From Deltaproteobacteria bacterium (GTDB lineage Bacteria > Desulfobacterota > Binatia > UBA9968 > JAJDTQ01), in contig JAPPNE010000025.1 in assembly GCA_028818775.1 (NCBI GenBank), positions 1 through 40,313 of the forward strand: a DNA stretch of 40,313 nucleotides, in the 5' to 3' direction. Below the pieces are notes generated by a model. It saw nothing but the letters and a program-made list of their open reading frames with translations, had not been told where the DNA came from and did not search any database. A program made the translations under genes and the position numbers. Below are positions 31,307 through 39,424 of the stretch, in pieces. How positions within the stretch are numbered: the first letter of the stretch is position 1; every line of letters starts with the position of its first letter.

Positions 31307-31591
31307 ATGGCGGACGGAGCGGAGGAACGCATCACCCGGCTGGAGACGGCCTTTGAATCAACTCTGCCGCACTTGGCCACAAAGGCGGATATATCCCGGC
31401 TGGAGACGCACTTCGAATCGACTCTGCTGGCCACAAAGACGGATATCGCCCGGCTGGAGGCGGCCTTCGAGTCGACTCTGCCGTACCTGGCCACAAAGGC
31501 GGACATCGCCAAACTAGAAAGCAAGATGGCATTGGGGGGCGTTTCCATACTTGCGGCCCTTCTCGCCATCATCGCGAAACTGTTCACGTAG
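31307..31591 (+). CDS. Small coiled-coil repeat protein with C-terminal membrane anchor
   Basis: A 94-residue protein built of three near-identical units of 20, 18 and 20 residues (ITRLETAFESTLPHLATKAD type) at residues 9-66, then a partial fourth unit and a hydrophobic helix, GGVSILAALLAIIAKLFT, at the end. The heptad-like pattern predicts a coiled coil anchored in the inner membrane with the coil in the cytoplasm. AAGGAG with a 7-base spacer decides the ATG at 31307 over upstream in-frame codons at 31259 and 31268. The DNA repeat spans 31331-31504. No function is known to me; small tail-anchored coiled-coil proteins of this pattern occur as conserved hypotheticals. Confidence 0.75.
   Translation: MADGAEERITRLETAFESTLPHLATKADISRLETHFESTLLATKTDIARLEAAFESTLPYLATKADIAKLESKMALGGVSILAALLAIIAKLFT
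31331..31504 (+). repeat. Tandem coding repeat, 60-54-60 bp units
   Basis: Three in-frame units with strong DNA identity (CGGCTGGAG, GAATCGACTCTG and GGCCACAAAGGCGGATATC recur). The middle unit lacks six bases, so it codes two residues fewer. Unit number could vary between strains by slippage or recombination. Confidence 0.75.
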
Positions 31592-31615
31592 GCCAGGGAC
31601 AGACCCGTATACTTC

Positions 31616-32878
31616 ATGAAACGGCGCACGACCGTGAAGTGCTTTCGCCGCCGAGGTCCGGTCCTGGCGCTCCTCGCTTCGGCGATCATGGCCGCTTTCG
31701 GTGCGCCTTCCCCTTCCCCGGCCCAGCCACTCACATCCGACCAAGCGGCCTATCGGTCCTTCGTGCGGGAGTTCCGCTCGGTGGCGCTGCGGCGCGGCAT
31801 CCCGGAAGCGCTCTACGACCGCGCGTTTCGCGGCCTCACCCCGGACCCGGAAGTCATCGAGAAGAACAACCGGCAACCGGAGTTCGTGCTGCCGGCGTCA
31901 CAGTACGTGACCCTGGTGGTCAGCGATACGCGTGTGAACGACGGTCGCGCCAAGCTGTCGGAGCTTGCCGCCGACCTGAAACGAATGGAGCGGCGGTACG
32001 GGGTGGAACGCTACGTGCTGGCCGCCATCTGGGGACTGGAGACGCTGTACGGCAAGCTGCGCGGCAAACGCAACGTCATCCGCTCGCTCTCCACCCTGGC
32101 CTACAAGGGACGCCGGGCGAAGTTCGGACGCAACCAGTTGCTGGCGGCCCTCGACATCCTCAAGGCGGGCGACATCACCGTTGAACGCATGACCGGCTCG
32201 TGGGCTGGCGCCATGGGCCACATGCAGTTCATCCCGACGAGCTACAAGGCGTACGCGGTGGACTTCACCGGCGACGGCCGGCGCGACATCTGGAACAACC
32301 CGCGGGACGCGCTGGCATCCGCCGCCAACTACCTGCGCGGCAACGGGTGGGTTCCGGGCAGGCCTTGGGGCCACAGGGTGGTCCTTCCAGAAGGGTTCGA
32401 CGCCGGGCTGGCCGGCAGGAAGGGAGAGCGGACCATCCGGCAATGGCGGGAACTGGGACTCCGGCGCGCCGGCGGCGGCGCGTTCCCGCATCCTGAGGAG
32501 CGGGCGTTCCTCGACCTTCCGGCGGGAGTCCGGGGACCCGCCTTCCTGCTGCGCGCGAATTTCCGCGCGATCATGCGTTACAACCCGGCACACAAGTACG
32601 CGCTGGCGGTGGGGCACCTCTCCGACCGGTTGCGCGGCGACGAAACCGCCCTCGCCTGGCCCGACGGCATCGGCCCCATCGCGGAACCGGAGCGCAAGGA
32701 GCTGCAACGCCTGCTGGCCGCGCGGGGATACGACATCGGCGAGATCGACGGGATCATCGGCCCGAAGACGCGCGCGGCCATAAGGGATTACCAGGCGAAG
32801 AAGGGGCGGCGCGTGGACGGGTTTCCGCGGCGGAAGATTTTGGAGTTGCTGCGCTCGGAGAACAAGACAGGACAATAG
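31616..32878 (+). CDS. mltB: MltB-like lytic murein transglycosylase with peptidoglycan-binding domain
   Basis: A 420-residue periplasmic enzyme that cleaves the MurNAc-GlcNAc bond to 1,6-anhydro products. An arginine-rich signal peptide (1-37) leads to the SLT_2 domain (about 40-330). Glu142 in AAIWGLETLYG is the catalytic acid, and GSWAGAMGHMQFIPTSYK is the family motif. The C-terminal part (about 355-418, ELQRLLAARGYDIGEIDGIIGPKTRAAIRDYQ) is a peptidoglycan-binding domain. There is no lipobox, so this is a soluble member. The gene appears to be transcribed on its own or with the small coiled-coil gene 24 bases upstream. Confidence 0.92.
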   Translation: MKRRTTVKCFRRRGPVLALLASAIMAAFGAPSPSPAQPLTSDQAAYRSFVREFRSVALRRGIPEALYDRAFRGLTPDPEVIEKNNRQPEFVLPASQYVTLVVSDTRVNDGRAKLSELAADLKRMERRYGVERYVLAAIWGLETLYGKLRGKRNVIRSLSTLAYKGRRAKFGRNQLLAALDILKAGDITVERMTGSWAGAMGHMQFIPTSYKAYAVDFTGDGRRDIWNNPRDALASAANYLRGNGWVPGRPWGHRVVLPEGFDAGLAGRKGERTIRQWRELGLRRAGGGAFPHPEERAFLDLPAGVRGPAFLLRANFRAIMRYNPAHKYALAVGHLSDRLRGDETALAWPDGIGPIAEPERKELQRLLAARGYDIGEIDGIIGPKTRAAIRDYQAKKGRRVDGFPRRKILELLRSENKTGQ

Positions 32879-33000
32879 GAATTCAAAGGCCAGGGTTGCG
32901 CCCCTGCGTTGCGTGTCCTATCGTCGGCAGGGCGTGACGCGAACGCGGGATCCTGCGGGCGCGCTCACATGGCCGAACGCGCGAACAACTGGAGATTGCA

Positions 33001-33834
33001 ATGCCGCTAGCGACGCTGGATGGAGTGGACATCTACTACGAGAGGGAGGGCGCGGGAGAGCCGGTGCTGTTTGTCCCCGCCTCCTGGTGGCCGCTGGATC
33101 CCTGGAAGCTCCAGGTGGTGCCGGCCCTGAGCCGGCGCTGGGAGACCATCATCATGGACTGCCGCGGAACCGGTCGCAGCAGCCAACCCGACGACGGCTA
33201 CACCGTCACGCAGTTCGCCGAGGACTGCGCCGCGCTCCTGGCCCATCTCGGCATCACCCGCTGCCACGTGGTGGGGTTCGCCATCGGCGGCCAGATACTT
33301 CAGGCCCTGGCCATCGCCCGCCCGGACCTGGTGGCCACGCTCACCATGACAGCCACCGGCCCTGGCTCCCGCAACCTGTCGGGCGCGCCGCGAGAGGTTT
33401 CCCCGGAAACCCACGCCCAGATTCGGGAAATGGGGTTCGAGCAGTACATCAAATCCCACGTGGACAATGACGGGATGGCGTTCAACCCGACCTTCTATCA
33501 CGCCAACCGCGCGGCGGCCGCCGCGCTCGCGGACGCTTTGTGGTCCGGCCAGTCCACCGTGGAGATGTTCCGCCGTCATGAGCGCGCGCGCCTCACCTGG
33601 GACGCCCTGGCAGCGGCCCCGGATGTGAAGGTGTCCACCCTGGTGCTGTGCGGCGAGGACGACAAGGTGGAACGGCAGGGCAGCACGCCGGTGGACACGG
33701 CCCGGCGGCTCGGGCAGGCGATCCCCGGAGCGGAGTTGGCGCTCATACCGGGCGTGCGCCACATGACCTTCTGGGACGGCACCGGCGCCATCGACGCGCT
33801 AGAGGACTTCCTGGCGCGTCATCCGATCGGATAG
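33001..33834 (+). CDS. Alpha/beta hydrolase-fold protein with Ser-to-Ala nucleophile
   Basis: A 277-residue alpha/beta hydrolase fold protein. The oxyanion strand PVLFVPASWW, MDCRGTGRSSQP and the CGEDDKVE acid loop are present, as is a C-terminal histidine in GVRHMTFWDG. The nucleophile elbow, normally G-x-S-x-G, reads VGFAIGGQ (Ala94, codon GCC). A single base change from TCC would give this. It may therefore be inactive as an esterase, or act as a binding or cofactor-free protein. It lies 24 bases upstream of the ABC ATPase and is probably cotranscribed with it. Confidence 0.85.
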   Translation: MPLATLDGVDIYYEREGAGEPVLFVPASWWPLDPWKLQVVPALSRRWETIIMDCRGTGRSSQPDDGYTVTQFAEDCAALLAHLGITRCHVVGFAIGGQILQALAIARPDLVATLTMTATGPGSRNLSGAPREVSPETHAQIREMGFEQYIKSHVDNDGMAFNPTFYHANRAAAAALADALWSGQSTVEMFRRHERARLTWDALAAAPDVKVSTLVLCGEDDKVERQGSTPVDTARRLGQAIPGAELALIPGVRHMTFWDGTGAIDALEDFLARHPIG

Positions 33835-33858
33835 GCGGCTACCCTTCCGGAGGCCCTC

Positions 33859-34935
33859 ATGCTCCAGGTCAAGGAACTGCAAAAGATCTTCAGGGTCGGC
33901 GGCAACGAGGTGGCGGCCCTCGGCGGCGTCACGCAAAGGGTCGAGGAGGGCGAGTTCTTCGTGCTGCTGGGACCCAGCGGTTCGGGCAAGACGACGCTGT
34001 TGCGCTGCGTGGCCGGGCTGGAGACGCCCGACGGCGGCGAGATCGAAATTGACGGCGCCACGGTCTTCTCCACGAGCCAAGGCATCTCCGCGCCCCCCGA
34101 GGACCGGAAGATCGGCATGGTCTTCCAGTCCTACGCCATCTGGCCTCACATGACCGTCTTCCAGAACGTGGCGTTGCCGCTCACGCGCGGACGCAAGAAG
34201 ATCGACAAGTCCCTGGTACGGCAACGCGTCCACGAGTCGCTGAAGCTGGTGCAACTGGAGGACTACGCGGAGCGGCCGTCGCCGCTCCTGAGCGGGGGAC
34301 AGCAACAGCGGGTGGCGCTGGCCCGCGCCCTGGCCGTGAACCCGAAGCTGCTGCTCATGGACGAGCCCTTGAGCAACCTCGACGCGCGCCTGCGGGAAGA
34401 AATGCGGGTGCAGATCCGCGAACTCGCCAAGCGCCTCAACATCACCGTGCTGTACGTCACCCACGATCAGGTGGAGGCCATGGTGGTGGCGGACCGCATC
34501 GCGGTCATGAGCCTGGGCGCCATCGTGTCCGTAGGCTCGCCGGAAGAGCTCTACGAGGGACCGGCCAACCGGGTGGTGGCCGAGTTCTTCGGCTCCATCA
34601 ACTGGCTGGACGGCGAGACCAGGGCCGAGGGCGCGGTGGAGACGCTGTTGGGCACGCTCAAGACCCCGCACACGGCCCGGCCGGGCCTCACCGGAACCCT
34701 GGGCATACGCCCGGAGGATCTGGAGATTAGCTCCGCCCCCACCGGGCGGGACAACGAGTTCCTCGGGGAGTTGGTGTCGCGCACGTACCTCGGCGACCTG
34801 TTCGTTCACGAGGTGCGCGTGGCCGGGACCGTGCTGCAGGTGAAGACCATGGACAAGGCGCCCGTCAGCGACAAGGTCTACGTCACCCTGCCGAAGGACC
34901 GCCTCAAGTTCTTTCCCCAGTCAACGCAGGGTTGA
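33859..34935 (+). CDS. ABC transporter ATP-binding protein, PotA/FbpC/UgpC-like importer ATPase
   Basis: A 358-residue ATPase of the importer class with a C-terminal TOBE regulatory region. Walker A GPSGSGKTT (about 35-43), Q-loop MVFQSYAIWPHM, signature LSGGQQQR, Walker B LLLMDEPLSNLDARL and the switch histidine YVTHDQVEAM are all present. The TOBE part (about 280-358) includes LGIRPEDLEI. This family energises uptake of polyamines, iron or sugars. No permease or typical binding protein gene lies next to it, though the Pht5-like copy 3, whose fold is binding-protein-like, ends against it on the opposite strand with 15 overlapping bases. Confidence 0.9.
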   Translation: MLQVKELQKIFRVGGNEVAALGGVTQRVEEGEFFVLLGPSGSGKTTLLRCVAGLETPDGGEIEIDGATVFSTSQGISAPPEDRKIGMVFQSYAIWPHMTVFQNVALPLTRGRKKIDKSLVRQRVHESLKLVQLEDYAERPSPLLSGGQQQRVALARALAVNPKLLLMDEPLSNLDARLREEMRVQIRELAKRLNITVLYVTHDQVEAMVVADRIAVMSLGAIVSVGSPEELYEGPANRVVAEFFGSINWLDGETRAEGAVETLLGTLKTPHTARPGLTGTLGIRPEDLEISSAPTGRDNEFLGELVSRTYLGDLFVHEVRVAGTVLQVKTMDKAPVSDKVYVTLPKDRLKFFPQSTQG

Positions 34936-35877
34936 AGGCGCGAACAACTCGTCCACGCTCAACCGGCGGGTGGTCACCGCCTGCTCCGACGCGTACAGCA
35001 GCATGGTGTCCAGGGCGTGGCGTTGCGCTTCCACCGAGTACGGGAACGGGTCCCGTCCCAGCACACTCTCGTCTGCCTCGATGGCTTCGCCGTACCACGC
35101 CAGGTAGGAGCGCCGCGGATCGCGCATGTATTCGAGACCGCGAACCTTCGCTTCTTCGAAAGCCCGAAGCAGGGTTTCGGCCACCCAGGGATGCCGCCCG
35201 AGGACTTCGTCCTTGATGACCACGGTATGGCGCAGGGGATAGATTCCCGTGCGCCGGTAGTAGTCCGCTTCCACCTCCCGGTAGTCGGGCCAGAGCCGGC
35301 GCCCCACGCTCTTGCCGGCGCGGAACGCCGACCCGATGGTAGGCAGCATGTAGGCGTCGATCTCGCCGGCCTCCAGCATCTCGGTGACGCGACGGCCGGC
35401 GGGAGCCTGCTCGACGTGCAACCAATCCGGCGGCTCCCACGGCGACACCTGCTCGTCCGCGTTGGTGACCCAATGCATCTCGCCGGGAGCAACGCCGTGC
35501 TCGTGCTTGAGCACTCCGCGCATCCACACGGCGATGGGATTGAAGTGGGCCTGGAGCCCGATGCGCTTGCCGCGCAGGTCCTCGGGACGTTCGATGCCGG
35601 CCCCGGAGTGCACCACCACCGCGCCGTGACAGAACTTCACGTGGGGAAACACCGGAATCGCCGTCACCGGCACGCCGCGGCTCTTCCACCCCAGGAAGAC
35701 CCCCATCTGCAATTCGCACACGTCGAACTCGAGACTGCGCGTGAAGCGCGCGTGGCGTTCGGGAGAAGCCAAGGGGATCACTTCCAGGTCGATCCCGGGG
35801 GTGGCCACCTTGCCTTCGATGAGGAAGCGCGTGCGGTCGTAATCGCCGCAGGAGAGCGTCAAGCGCAGGTTCGCCAT
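34921..35877 (-). CDS. 4,5-dihydroxyphthalate decarboxylase-like (Pht5-like) protein, copy 3
   Basis: A 318-residue, more diverged paralogue of the genes at 5313 and 13442. Shared parts are ANLRLTLSCGDYDR, FDVCELQMGVFL, PVFPHVKFCHGAVVV, LRGKRIGLQAHFNPIAVWMRG and DPFPYSVEAQRHALDTMLLY. The EYxQTAA segment of copies 1 and 2 reads AHFNPIA here, so the ligand pocket probably differs. ATG 35877 aligns with the other copies; a GTG at 35910 would add 11 residues. No strong ribosome binding site is seen for either. Its 3' end overlaps the convergent ABC ATPase gene by 15 bases. Upstream lies a 146-base divergent gap to the bicupin operon. Confidence 0.8.
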   Translation of the reverse strand: MANLRLTLSCGDYDRTRFLIEGKVATPGIDLEVIPLASPERHARFTRSLEFDVCELQMGVFLGWKSRGVPVTAIPVFPHVKFCHGAVVVHSGAGIERPEDLRGKRIGLQAHFNPIAVWMRGVLKHEHGVAPGEMHWVTNADEQVSPWEPPDWLHVEQAPAGRRVTEMLEAGEIDAYMLPTIGSAFRAGKSVGRRLWPDYREVEADYYRRTGIYPLRHTVVIKDEVLGRHPWVAETLLRAFEEAKVRGLEYMRDPRRSYLAWYGEAIEADESVLGRDPFPYSVEAQRHALDTMLLYASEQAVTTRRLSVDELFAPSTLR

Positions 35878-36023
35878 GGCGGACACATACACCAGGGACC
35901 GGCCCCTCACAAGACACGCCCGTCCACGCGCACGGGGGCGGCAGACGCGGTCCGAGACGCGGTTGACGGTCGCCGGCCGTTGTTGATAGTGACACCTCTG
36001 ACAACCAAGAAAGGCGCCTGTTT

Positions 36024-37115
36024 ATGGGTAATCAGTTCTTCGAATTCATGACGCACTGGGATTCGCCCCGGCCCATCTGGTTCAAGCGGGACGAGGACGA
36101 GTTGATCGGCACGCAGCGGAGCGGCGGTCGCCCCATGCCGCGCATCAAGCCGTTCGACCTGGTGAACGGGACCACGAACCGGCCGGGCGTGAAGCCGCCG
36201 GTGCTGTGGGAGGGGCAGGACGGCGTGATCGAGGCCCATGTACTCGACGGTCCGGAGCCGGTCTTCCACCGCCCGGCGGACTACGACGTGCTCGTGTTCC
36301 AGTTCACCGGGAACGGCGCGGCGGAGACAGAGTTCGGCGAGTTCCATTTGTCGCCGGGCCACTCGATGCACGTGCCCGCGGGGGTGTCGTACCGGATGAT
36401 CGGGGCGCCGGGCTGCCGCCAACTAGTGGTCAAGGCGCACAAGCCGGTGCGCACGACCCTCGACCCCGAGAACCCGCTGACGCGGACGGAGTTCCGCGCC
36501 CGCGCGGCCGGGGAGCCGCCGGAACCGCACGCCGTCGCCATCCCGCCGCGCAAGGGCCGGATTCTCGAAGTCACGGATTTCTGGGACCCCGCACTGGAGC
36601 CCATCGTCATCGAGCGCGACCACGCCGGCCTCGTGGGCTGCGTCACCTTCGAGCGCGGCAAGAGCCGAGAGGTCACGGTGATGCGCGTGTTCGACTACTT
36701 CACCGGAATGACCGGCAAGGGGGGCGGGCCGGGCCCGCAGCAGTACGAGAGCGAGGATTTCCGCACGGACACCTACAACACCATAGGACAACAGAACGGC
36801 TTCCACCGGGGCATGGACGACGACGAGATCTGGTTCCAGTTCCGCGGGCACGCCACCAACGATACCGAATGGGGCGTCCACGAGCTGGATCCGGGAGAGA
36901 TGGGCTATGTGCCCCGGGGCATCGCCCACCGGATCACGGGGGGCGAGGGCTTCCTCCGCTACGTCTTCTATTTCCGGCACCCCATGCACCCCCAGGCGGA
37001 TTCCTCGGGTCCGCGGGAAGGCACGGCGTTCGAGGTGGAGGCGGTCTCCTTCGAGGAGTTGCCCGCCTTGGCGGAAGCCAAGGCCAGGGAGGCGGCGAAC
37101 CCGAGACGCGGTTGA
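36024..37115 (+). CDS. Bicupin, homogentisate 1,2-dioxygenase-like
   Basis: A 363-residue protein with two cupin domains (about 60-140 and 240-315). The C-terminal domain has the iron ligands in order: His261 and Glu268 in GFHRGMDDDEIWFQFRGHA, then His302 in VPRGIAHRITG, close to the FHRN...DE...PRG pattern of homogentisate dioxygenase. The N-terminal cupin has HRPADYDVLVFQF and VPAGVSYRM but lacks the second histidine, so it is probably structural. It may cleave an aromatic ring. AAAGG precedes the ATG. It heads a plus-strand group running past the window end (M24, LLM, ornithine cyclodeaminase-like). Confidence 0.8.
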   Translation: MGNQFFEFMTHWDSPRPIWFKRDEDELIGTQRSGGRPMPRIKPFDLVNGTTNRPGVKPPVLWEGQDGVIEAHVLDGPEPVFHRPADYDVLVFQFTGNGAAETEFGEFHLSPGHSMHVPAGVSYRMIGAPGCRQLVVKAHKPVRTTLDPENPLTRTEFRARAAGEPPEPHAVAIPPRKGRILEVTDFWDPALEPIVIERDHAGLVGCVTFERGKSREVTVMRVFDYFTGMTGKGGGPGPQQYESEDFRTDTYNTIGQQNGFHRGMDDDEIWFQFRGHATNDTEWGVHELDPGEMGYVPRGIAHRITGGEGFLRYVFYFRHPMHPQADSSGPREGTAFEVEAVSFEELPALAEAKAREAANPRRG

Positions 37116-37139
37116 CAGGTACTCCAAGGGGCCTATAAT
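37112..37139 (+). promoter_or_regulatory. Near-consensus sigma-70 promoter of the second M24 gene
   Basis: TTGACA (37112-37117) and TATAAT (37134-37139) are both perfect consensus hexamers with a 16-base spacer. The -35 box overlaps the bicupin stop codon (TGA 37113-37115). Transcription would start about 37146, giving a leader of about 50 bases to the ATG at 37198. It would let the M24, LLM and cyclodeaminase genes be expressed independently of the bicupin. Confidence 0.75.
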
Positions 37140-37197
37140 CCGCTTCCAAAGACGGCGGACGGGGTCCAGGAACTCCGCGAATCGAAAGAACGAAACC

Positions 37198-38394
37198 ATG
37201 GCTGAAACCGAACTGATTCCTTCCCTCTCCCTTGCCGAACGGGACCGCCGGCACACGCTTGTACGGGAGAAGATGGCCGCGGCGGGGCTGGACGTGTTGC
37301 TGCTGCCGGCCAACACCAGCCGCTGGGAGCAGGTCATGGCGGACTCCCGCTACGTGACGGGCATCGGCGGGTTCGCCACGGAGGTGTTCACGGTCTTCCC
37401 CGCCGAAGGGCCGCTGACCGCGTACGTGTTCAATCGCGCGAATTGGTGGAAGCGGGTGCAGGACTGGGTCGAGGACGTGAGGGACGGACGCAACCGCTGG
37501 GCCGAGGACGCGGTGTCGCGGCTGCGGGAACTGGGCTTCAAGAACGGCCGCCTGGGCATCTCCGGCCTCTCCGGCCTGATCCGCACACCGGACGGCATCG
37601 TTGCCCACACCACGGTGGAGGCGTTGCGGCAGGCGTTTCCCGGCGCCGAGCTTGTGAACGCCACGAGCCTCTTGCAGGAGGTCCGCGCCGTCAAGAGCGC
37701 CGAGGAGATCGGCTGCATGGAGCGTTCCATGGAGATCATCGAACGCATGATCGACGCCATGACCGAAGGGGCGCGGGAGGGCGTGTCCGAAAAGGAACTC
37801 TACGCGGACATGGCCCACGTGATGCTGCGCAACGGCGGCGAGCTGCCGACGCTCTTCTTCCTGGGCTCGGGACCCGGGCAGAACCAGAGCTCCTTCGTCC
37901 CCACCAACCGGGTCATCCGGCGCGGCGACCGCATCGTCAACGAGATCGAGGCCAAGTACGCCGGCTACGCCGCGCAGGCGGTGCGTCCGATGCTTCTGGG
38001 CGAGCCCGACGCGACGTTCCGGGAGCTGATGGACATTTCCTGCGCGTGCTTCCACGCGATCCTCGGCGCCATGAAGCCGGGGGTCACGTTCGGGACTCTG
38101 TTCGACACGTACATGAAGACGGTGGAGGAACACGGCGACGGCAAGTACATGTGGAGCCACCCGATGATGCACGCCCGCGGATTGGGTGACGACGGACCCG
38201 CCCTCATGGGCGACGCCGATGTGGAACGGTTCCAGAAGATCCAGCTCGCCGCCGGCATGGTGTTCATCCTGAAACCGCGCATCCGCATGGCCGAGGGCAA
38301 GGACCACACGAGCATCGGCGACACCGTGGTGGTGACCGAGGACGGCGCCCGCCGGCTGGGTTCCAGCAAGCTCGATCTGATCACCGTGTCCTAG
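37198..38394 (+). CDS. M24/creatinase-fold hydrolase lacking most metal ligands
   Basis: A 398-residue pita-bread-fold protein with the creatinase N-terminal domain (VLLLPANTSRWEQVM, YVTGIGGFATEVFTVFP) and the M24 domain from EVRAVKSAEEIGCMERS. The metal-ligand positions of aminopeptidase P are mostly changed: the aspartates in the region DRIVNEIEAKYAGYAAQAVRP read E and Q, the first glutamate reads K in FILKPRIRMAEG, and the last reads G in SIGDTVVVTEDG. The histidine (MWSHPMMHARG) is kept. This matches metal-free members such as creatinase, so amidine or amide hydrolysis is more likely than peptide cleavage. ATG 37198 lies behind the promoter at 37112; longer in-frame readings overlap the bicupin. 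Confidence 0.83.
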   Translation: MAETELIPSLSLAERDRRHTLVREKMAAAGLDVLLLPANTSRWEQVMADSRYVTGIGGFATEVFTVFPAEGPLTAYVFNRANWWKRVQDWVEDVRDGRNRWAEDAVSRLRELGFKNGRLGISGLSGLIRTPDGIVAHTTVEALRQAFPGAELVNATSLLQEVRAVKSAEEIGCMERSMEIIERMIDAMTEGAREGVSEKELYADMAHVMLRNGGELPTLFFLGSGPGQNQSSFVPTNRVIRRGDRIVNEIEAKYAGYAAQAVRPMLLGEPDATFRELMDISCACFHAILGAMKPGVTFGTLFDTYMKTVEEHGDGKYMWSHPMMHARGLGDDGPALMGDADVERFQKIQLAAGMVFILKPRIRMAEGKDHTSIGDTVVVTEDGARRLGSSKLDLITVS

Positions 38395-38422
38395 CGGCCT
38401 TTTTCCGCACCGCACGAGTCTC

Positions 38423-39370
38423 ATGGAATTCGGCCTGCTGCTGCACACCCGGGATCTCATCCGGAACGAGGGGGCGGCCTCCTTCGATACGCTCTGGGAA
38501 CAGGCGGAGCAGGCCGAGGAAGCCGGGTACGACCACATCTGGCTGGGCGACAGCGTCACGATCCTCAACCGCGCGCGGGGCGATGCTCTCACCACCATGG
38601 CCGCCCTGGCGTGCAAGACCGAGCGCGTACGGCTCGGTGCCGTGCCCTTCCTGGGGGCGCTGCGCAACCCCGTGCTCCTGGCCCATACCCTGGCCACGGT
38701 GGACGTCATCTCCCAGGGGCGCGTGATCCTGGCCGTGAGCGTGGGGCCGACGCGCGACTACATTCAACGCCAGTTCGAGGCGTGCGGCGTGCCCGCGGGC
38801 GAGAAGGCGGGCCGGCTGAGTGAGACCATCACGCTCATGCGGCGGCTCTGGACGGAGGAGTCCTTCGCCTACGAGGGCAAGTACTTCCGCTTCGAGGAGA
38901 TCGGCGTCTTGCCCAAGCCGGTGCAACAACCCGGCATCCCCATCTGGATCGCGGCCGACCGGAACGAGACCGGTTTCAAGCGCGTGGGCCGGCTCGGGGA
39001 CGGGTGGGTGACCTTGGTCTCGTCCCTGGACGATTTCCGCGAGAACCGCGGCAAGATCGAGCAATACGCGGCCGCCTGCGGCCGGCCCGGCGCCGTGGGC
39101 GCATCCGCCCTCTACGCGACGCTGCGCATGGACCGGGACGGCGATGCCGCCCGTACCGACGGCTGGGCGTGGATGGAGGCGTTCTTCCGCCAGCCCCGGG
39201 CCAGGCTCGAATACCACCTGACCATCTTCGGAACACCCGACGAGTGCGCCGAGCGGCTGCGTGGATACGCCCGGGCCGGGCTCACGGCGCTGATCATCCG
39301 CGTCGCCTCCGACGACCCGGCGGAACAGACACGGCTGATCTTCGAGGAGTTGCGCCCGCGGCTCGCATGA
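38423..39370 (+). CDS. LLM-class flavin-dependent oxidoreductase, copy D
   Basis: A 315-residue luciferase-like TIM barrel. Conserved parts are AEEAGYDHIWLGDSV, TERVRLGAVPFLGALRNPVLLAHTLATVDVISQGR (RLGAVPF and ATVDVISQGR), VILAVSVGPT, the FRFEEIGVLPKPVQQPGIPIWIA segment, and the C-terminal GLTALIIRVASDDP. It is expected to use reduced flavin supplied by a separate reductase. It follows the M24 gene by 28 bases and precedes the cyclodeaminase gene by 54, all on one strand, so it probably acts in the same catabolic operon. Confidence 0.9.
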   Translation: MEFGLLLHTRDLIRNEGAASFDTLWEQAEQAEEAGYDHIWLGDSVTILNRARGDALTTMAALACKTERVRLGAVPFLGALRNPVLLAHTLATVDVISQGRVILAVSVGPTRDYIQRQFEACGVPAGEKAGRLSETITLMRRLWTEESFAYEGKYFRFEEIGVLPKPVQQPGIPIWIAADRNETGFKRVGRLGDGWVTLVSSLDDFRENRGKIEQYAAACGRPGAVGASALYATLRMDRDGDAARTDGWAWMEAFFRQPRARLEYHLTIFGTPDECAERLRGYARAGLTALIIRVASDDPAEQTRLIFEELRPRLA

Positions 39371-39424
39371 GGAACGGATGACGAGCGTATCCGCGACACA
39401 GGTCACTGGAGGCAGCGGCATCTC

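Noticed and set aside
31331..31504. CRISPR-like repeat array
   Set aside because: The repeats are contiguous, in frame, of coding character and lack unique spacers. No cas genes are present.
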